DNA from: Streptomyces sp. SID12488
Lineage (GTDB): Bacteria > Actinomycetota > Actinomycetes > Streptomycetales > Streptomycetaceae
Length of the DNA stretch: 64,000 nt
Direction of reading: 5' to 3'
Assembly (NCBI RefSeq): GCF_010548275.1
Contig: NZ_JAAGLT010000003.1
Coordinates: 248,001-312,000, forward strand
Shown here one piece after another: positions 63,131-64,000 of the stretch. The notes below the pieces were generated by a model. It was given only the letters and a program-made list of their open reading frames with translations, made no database searches and had not been told where the DNA came from. Numbering within the stretch: position 1 is the first letter of the stretch; each line of letters begins with the position of its first letter. Made by a program: the position numbers and the translations under genes.

Positions 63131-63754
63131 CTACTTCTCCCGGGGCGTCCACAACTCCGTGATGCCGACGCCCAGTTCGGCGAGCAGTTTGCGTACGAGC
63201 GGCAGGCTGATGCCGATGACGTTGCCGTGGCCGCCGTCGATGCCGTCGATGAACGGCGCCGAGCGGCCGTCGAGTGTGAACGCCCCGGCGACGTGGAGGG
63301 GCTCGCCCGAGGCGACGTACGCGGCGATCTCCTCGTCCGTCGGCTCGCCGAAGCGGACCACGGTGGACGCGGTCGCCGAGACGGAGCGCCCCGTCGCGGT
63401 GTCGTGGACGCAGTGGCCGGTCTCGAGCGTGCCCGCCCGGCCGCGCATCGACTTCCAGCGGGCGGTGGCCTCCTCGGCGTCGGCGGGCTTGCCGTACGCC
63501 TCGCCGTCGAGGTCGAGGACGGAGTCGCAGCCGATCACCAGTGCGCCGTGCACCTCGGGCAGCGCGGCCACCACGGCGGCCTTGGCCTCGGCGAGGACGA
63601 GGGCCAGTTCGGCCGGGGTCGGCGCGGTCACGGCGTCCTCGTCGAACCCGCTGACGATCACCTCGGGGTCGAGTCCGGCCTGCCTGAGCAGGTTGAGCCG
63701 GGCGGGGGACTGGGAGGCGAGCACGAGGCGGCGGCGCGGCTGATCATCGGTCAT
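63131..63754 (-). CDS. maf: Maf family nucleoside triphosphate pyrophosphatase
   Basis: A 207-residue house-cleaning enzyme that hydrolyses dTTP/UTP or modified nucleotides to monophosphate and pyrophosphate. [18 protein letters not shown] is the N-terminal motif, [18 protein letters not shown] the catalytic Asp region, and [20 protein letters not shown] the C-terminal motif. Position next to acyl-CoA carboxylase genes is conserved in Streptomyces. Confidence 0.93.
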   Translation of the reverse strand: MTDDQPRRRLVLASQSPARLNLLRQAGLDPEVIVSGFDEDAVTAPTPAELALVLAEAKAAVVAALPEVHGALVIGCDSVLDLDGEAYGKPADAEEATARWKSMRGRAGTLETGHCVHDTATGRSVSATASTVVRFGEPTDEEIAAYVASGEPLHVAGAFTLDGRSAPFIDGIDGGHGNVIGISLPLVRKLLAELGVGITELWTPREK

Positions 63755-63794
63755 GCGGCCAGGGTATCGGCGGCGTACTGGGCCCGGACAGGCC

Positions 63795-63923
63795 CTACAG
63801 CACGCCGAGCACGATCATCGCGAGCAGCATGGCCAGCGCCATGAGGAACCCGAGCCGCCGAAGCATCTGCTGCGCGTCGCGCAGTTCCTTCGGCGGCTCG
63901 TTCTCGGGGTCGGACCACAACAT
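63795..63923 (-). CDS. mmpB: Morphogenic membrane protein MmpB-like peptide
   Basis: A 42-residue peptide, [20 protein letters not shown] then one hydrophobic helix ending MIVLGVL. It matches the small membrane protein annotated MmpB in Streptomyces, recalled to lie between maf and the acyl-CoA carboxylase genes. ATG 63923 is chosen because the upstream 24 codons are basic and unconserved in style. Confidence 0.8.
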   Translation of the reverse strand: MLWSDPENEPPKELRDAQQMLRRLGFLMALAMLLAMIVLGVL

Positions 63924-64000
63924 TCCACCAGCGTGCGGCCTAACGGGGCGGGGCGCCTGAGTAGGCGTACTCAAATCGGCGCCCTTTCCGTACACCCCGC

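Overview
The window is chromosomal DNA of a Streptomyces. G+C is about 70%, GTG starts and start/stop overlaps are frequent, and the content is typical of the genus: the afsQ1/afsQ2/sigQ locus, a 42-residue MmpB-type membrane peptide, and a Maf/acyl-CoA carboxylase neighbourhood. The gene order resembles the S. coelicolor region around SCO4873-SCO4924 (recalled, not computed), with an accessory block inserted at about 17.1-23.4 kb.

Layout. (1) 0-3.5 kb: a 5'-truncated Uma2-type endonuclease, a LysE exporter, and a FAD monooxygenase divergent from its likely TetR repressor, with two identical palindromic operators between them. (2) 3.6-14.4 kb: a nonulosonic-acid cell-wall glycopolymer cluster. 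It has two inverted GT2 + polysialyltransferase-like modules around an acyltransferase, a DUF6716 glycosyltransferase, a CMP-nonulosonate synthetase fused to a HAD phosphatase, a NeuB-type synthase without a SAF domain, and a GT-B sialyltransferase-like protein. The left GT2 copy has lost two internal blocks in frame, and its partner polysialyltransferase has lost its stop codon. (3) 14.4-17.1 kb: a VOC protein, a methyltransferase and an M20 amidohydrolase. (4) 17.1-23.4 kb: an unstable accessory segment. It holds one of two near-identical DUF6445 genes, a frameshifted TnpB element with a divergent ribbon-helix-helix gene, fossil pieces of bmp and amidohydrolase genes, a lower-G+C lipoprotein/secreted-protein pair, and a complete IS1380-family element with a CTAG target duplication. 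(5) 23.4-32.8 kb: nucleoside uptake and catabolism (two Bmp lipoproteins, an ABC ATPase that appears to start at AUC, two permeases, cytidine deaminase, thymidine phosphorylase). (6) 32.8-38.8 kb: transporters, STAS and ECF sigma factors, and a divergent MFS/LysR pair. (7) 38.9-41.6 kb: adenosine deaminase and small envelope proteins. (8) 41.7-45.7 kb: lipoprotein, AfsQ2, AfsQ1 and divergent SigQ. (9) 45.9-63.9 kb: uridine-kinase-like protein, two aldehyde dehydrogenases, deoxyribose-phosphate aldolase, PH-domain membrane proteins, a PGM2-like phosphomutase, purine nucleoside phosphorylase, LpdA, a DeoR regulator, a TetR regulator, AccA2, Maf and MmpB.

The strongest system-level signal is a 12-bp palindrome, CTACGCGCGTAG. 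It lies just upstream of the ABC operon, adenosine deaminase, deoC and purine nucleoside phosphorylase. A one-sided variant, CTACGCGCGTTA, precedes both bmp genes, and a degenerate copy precedes the deoR-type gene. This links nucleoside capture, import, deamination, phosphorolysis and deoxyribose-phosphate breakdown into one apparent regulon spread over 35 kb. The PGM2-like mutase fits as the missing phosphopentomutase step. I saw no tRNA, rRNA or CRISPR array.
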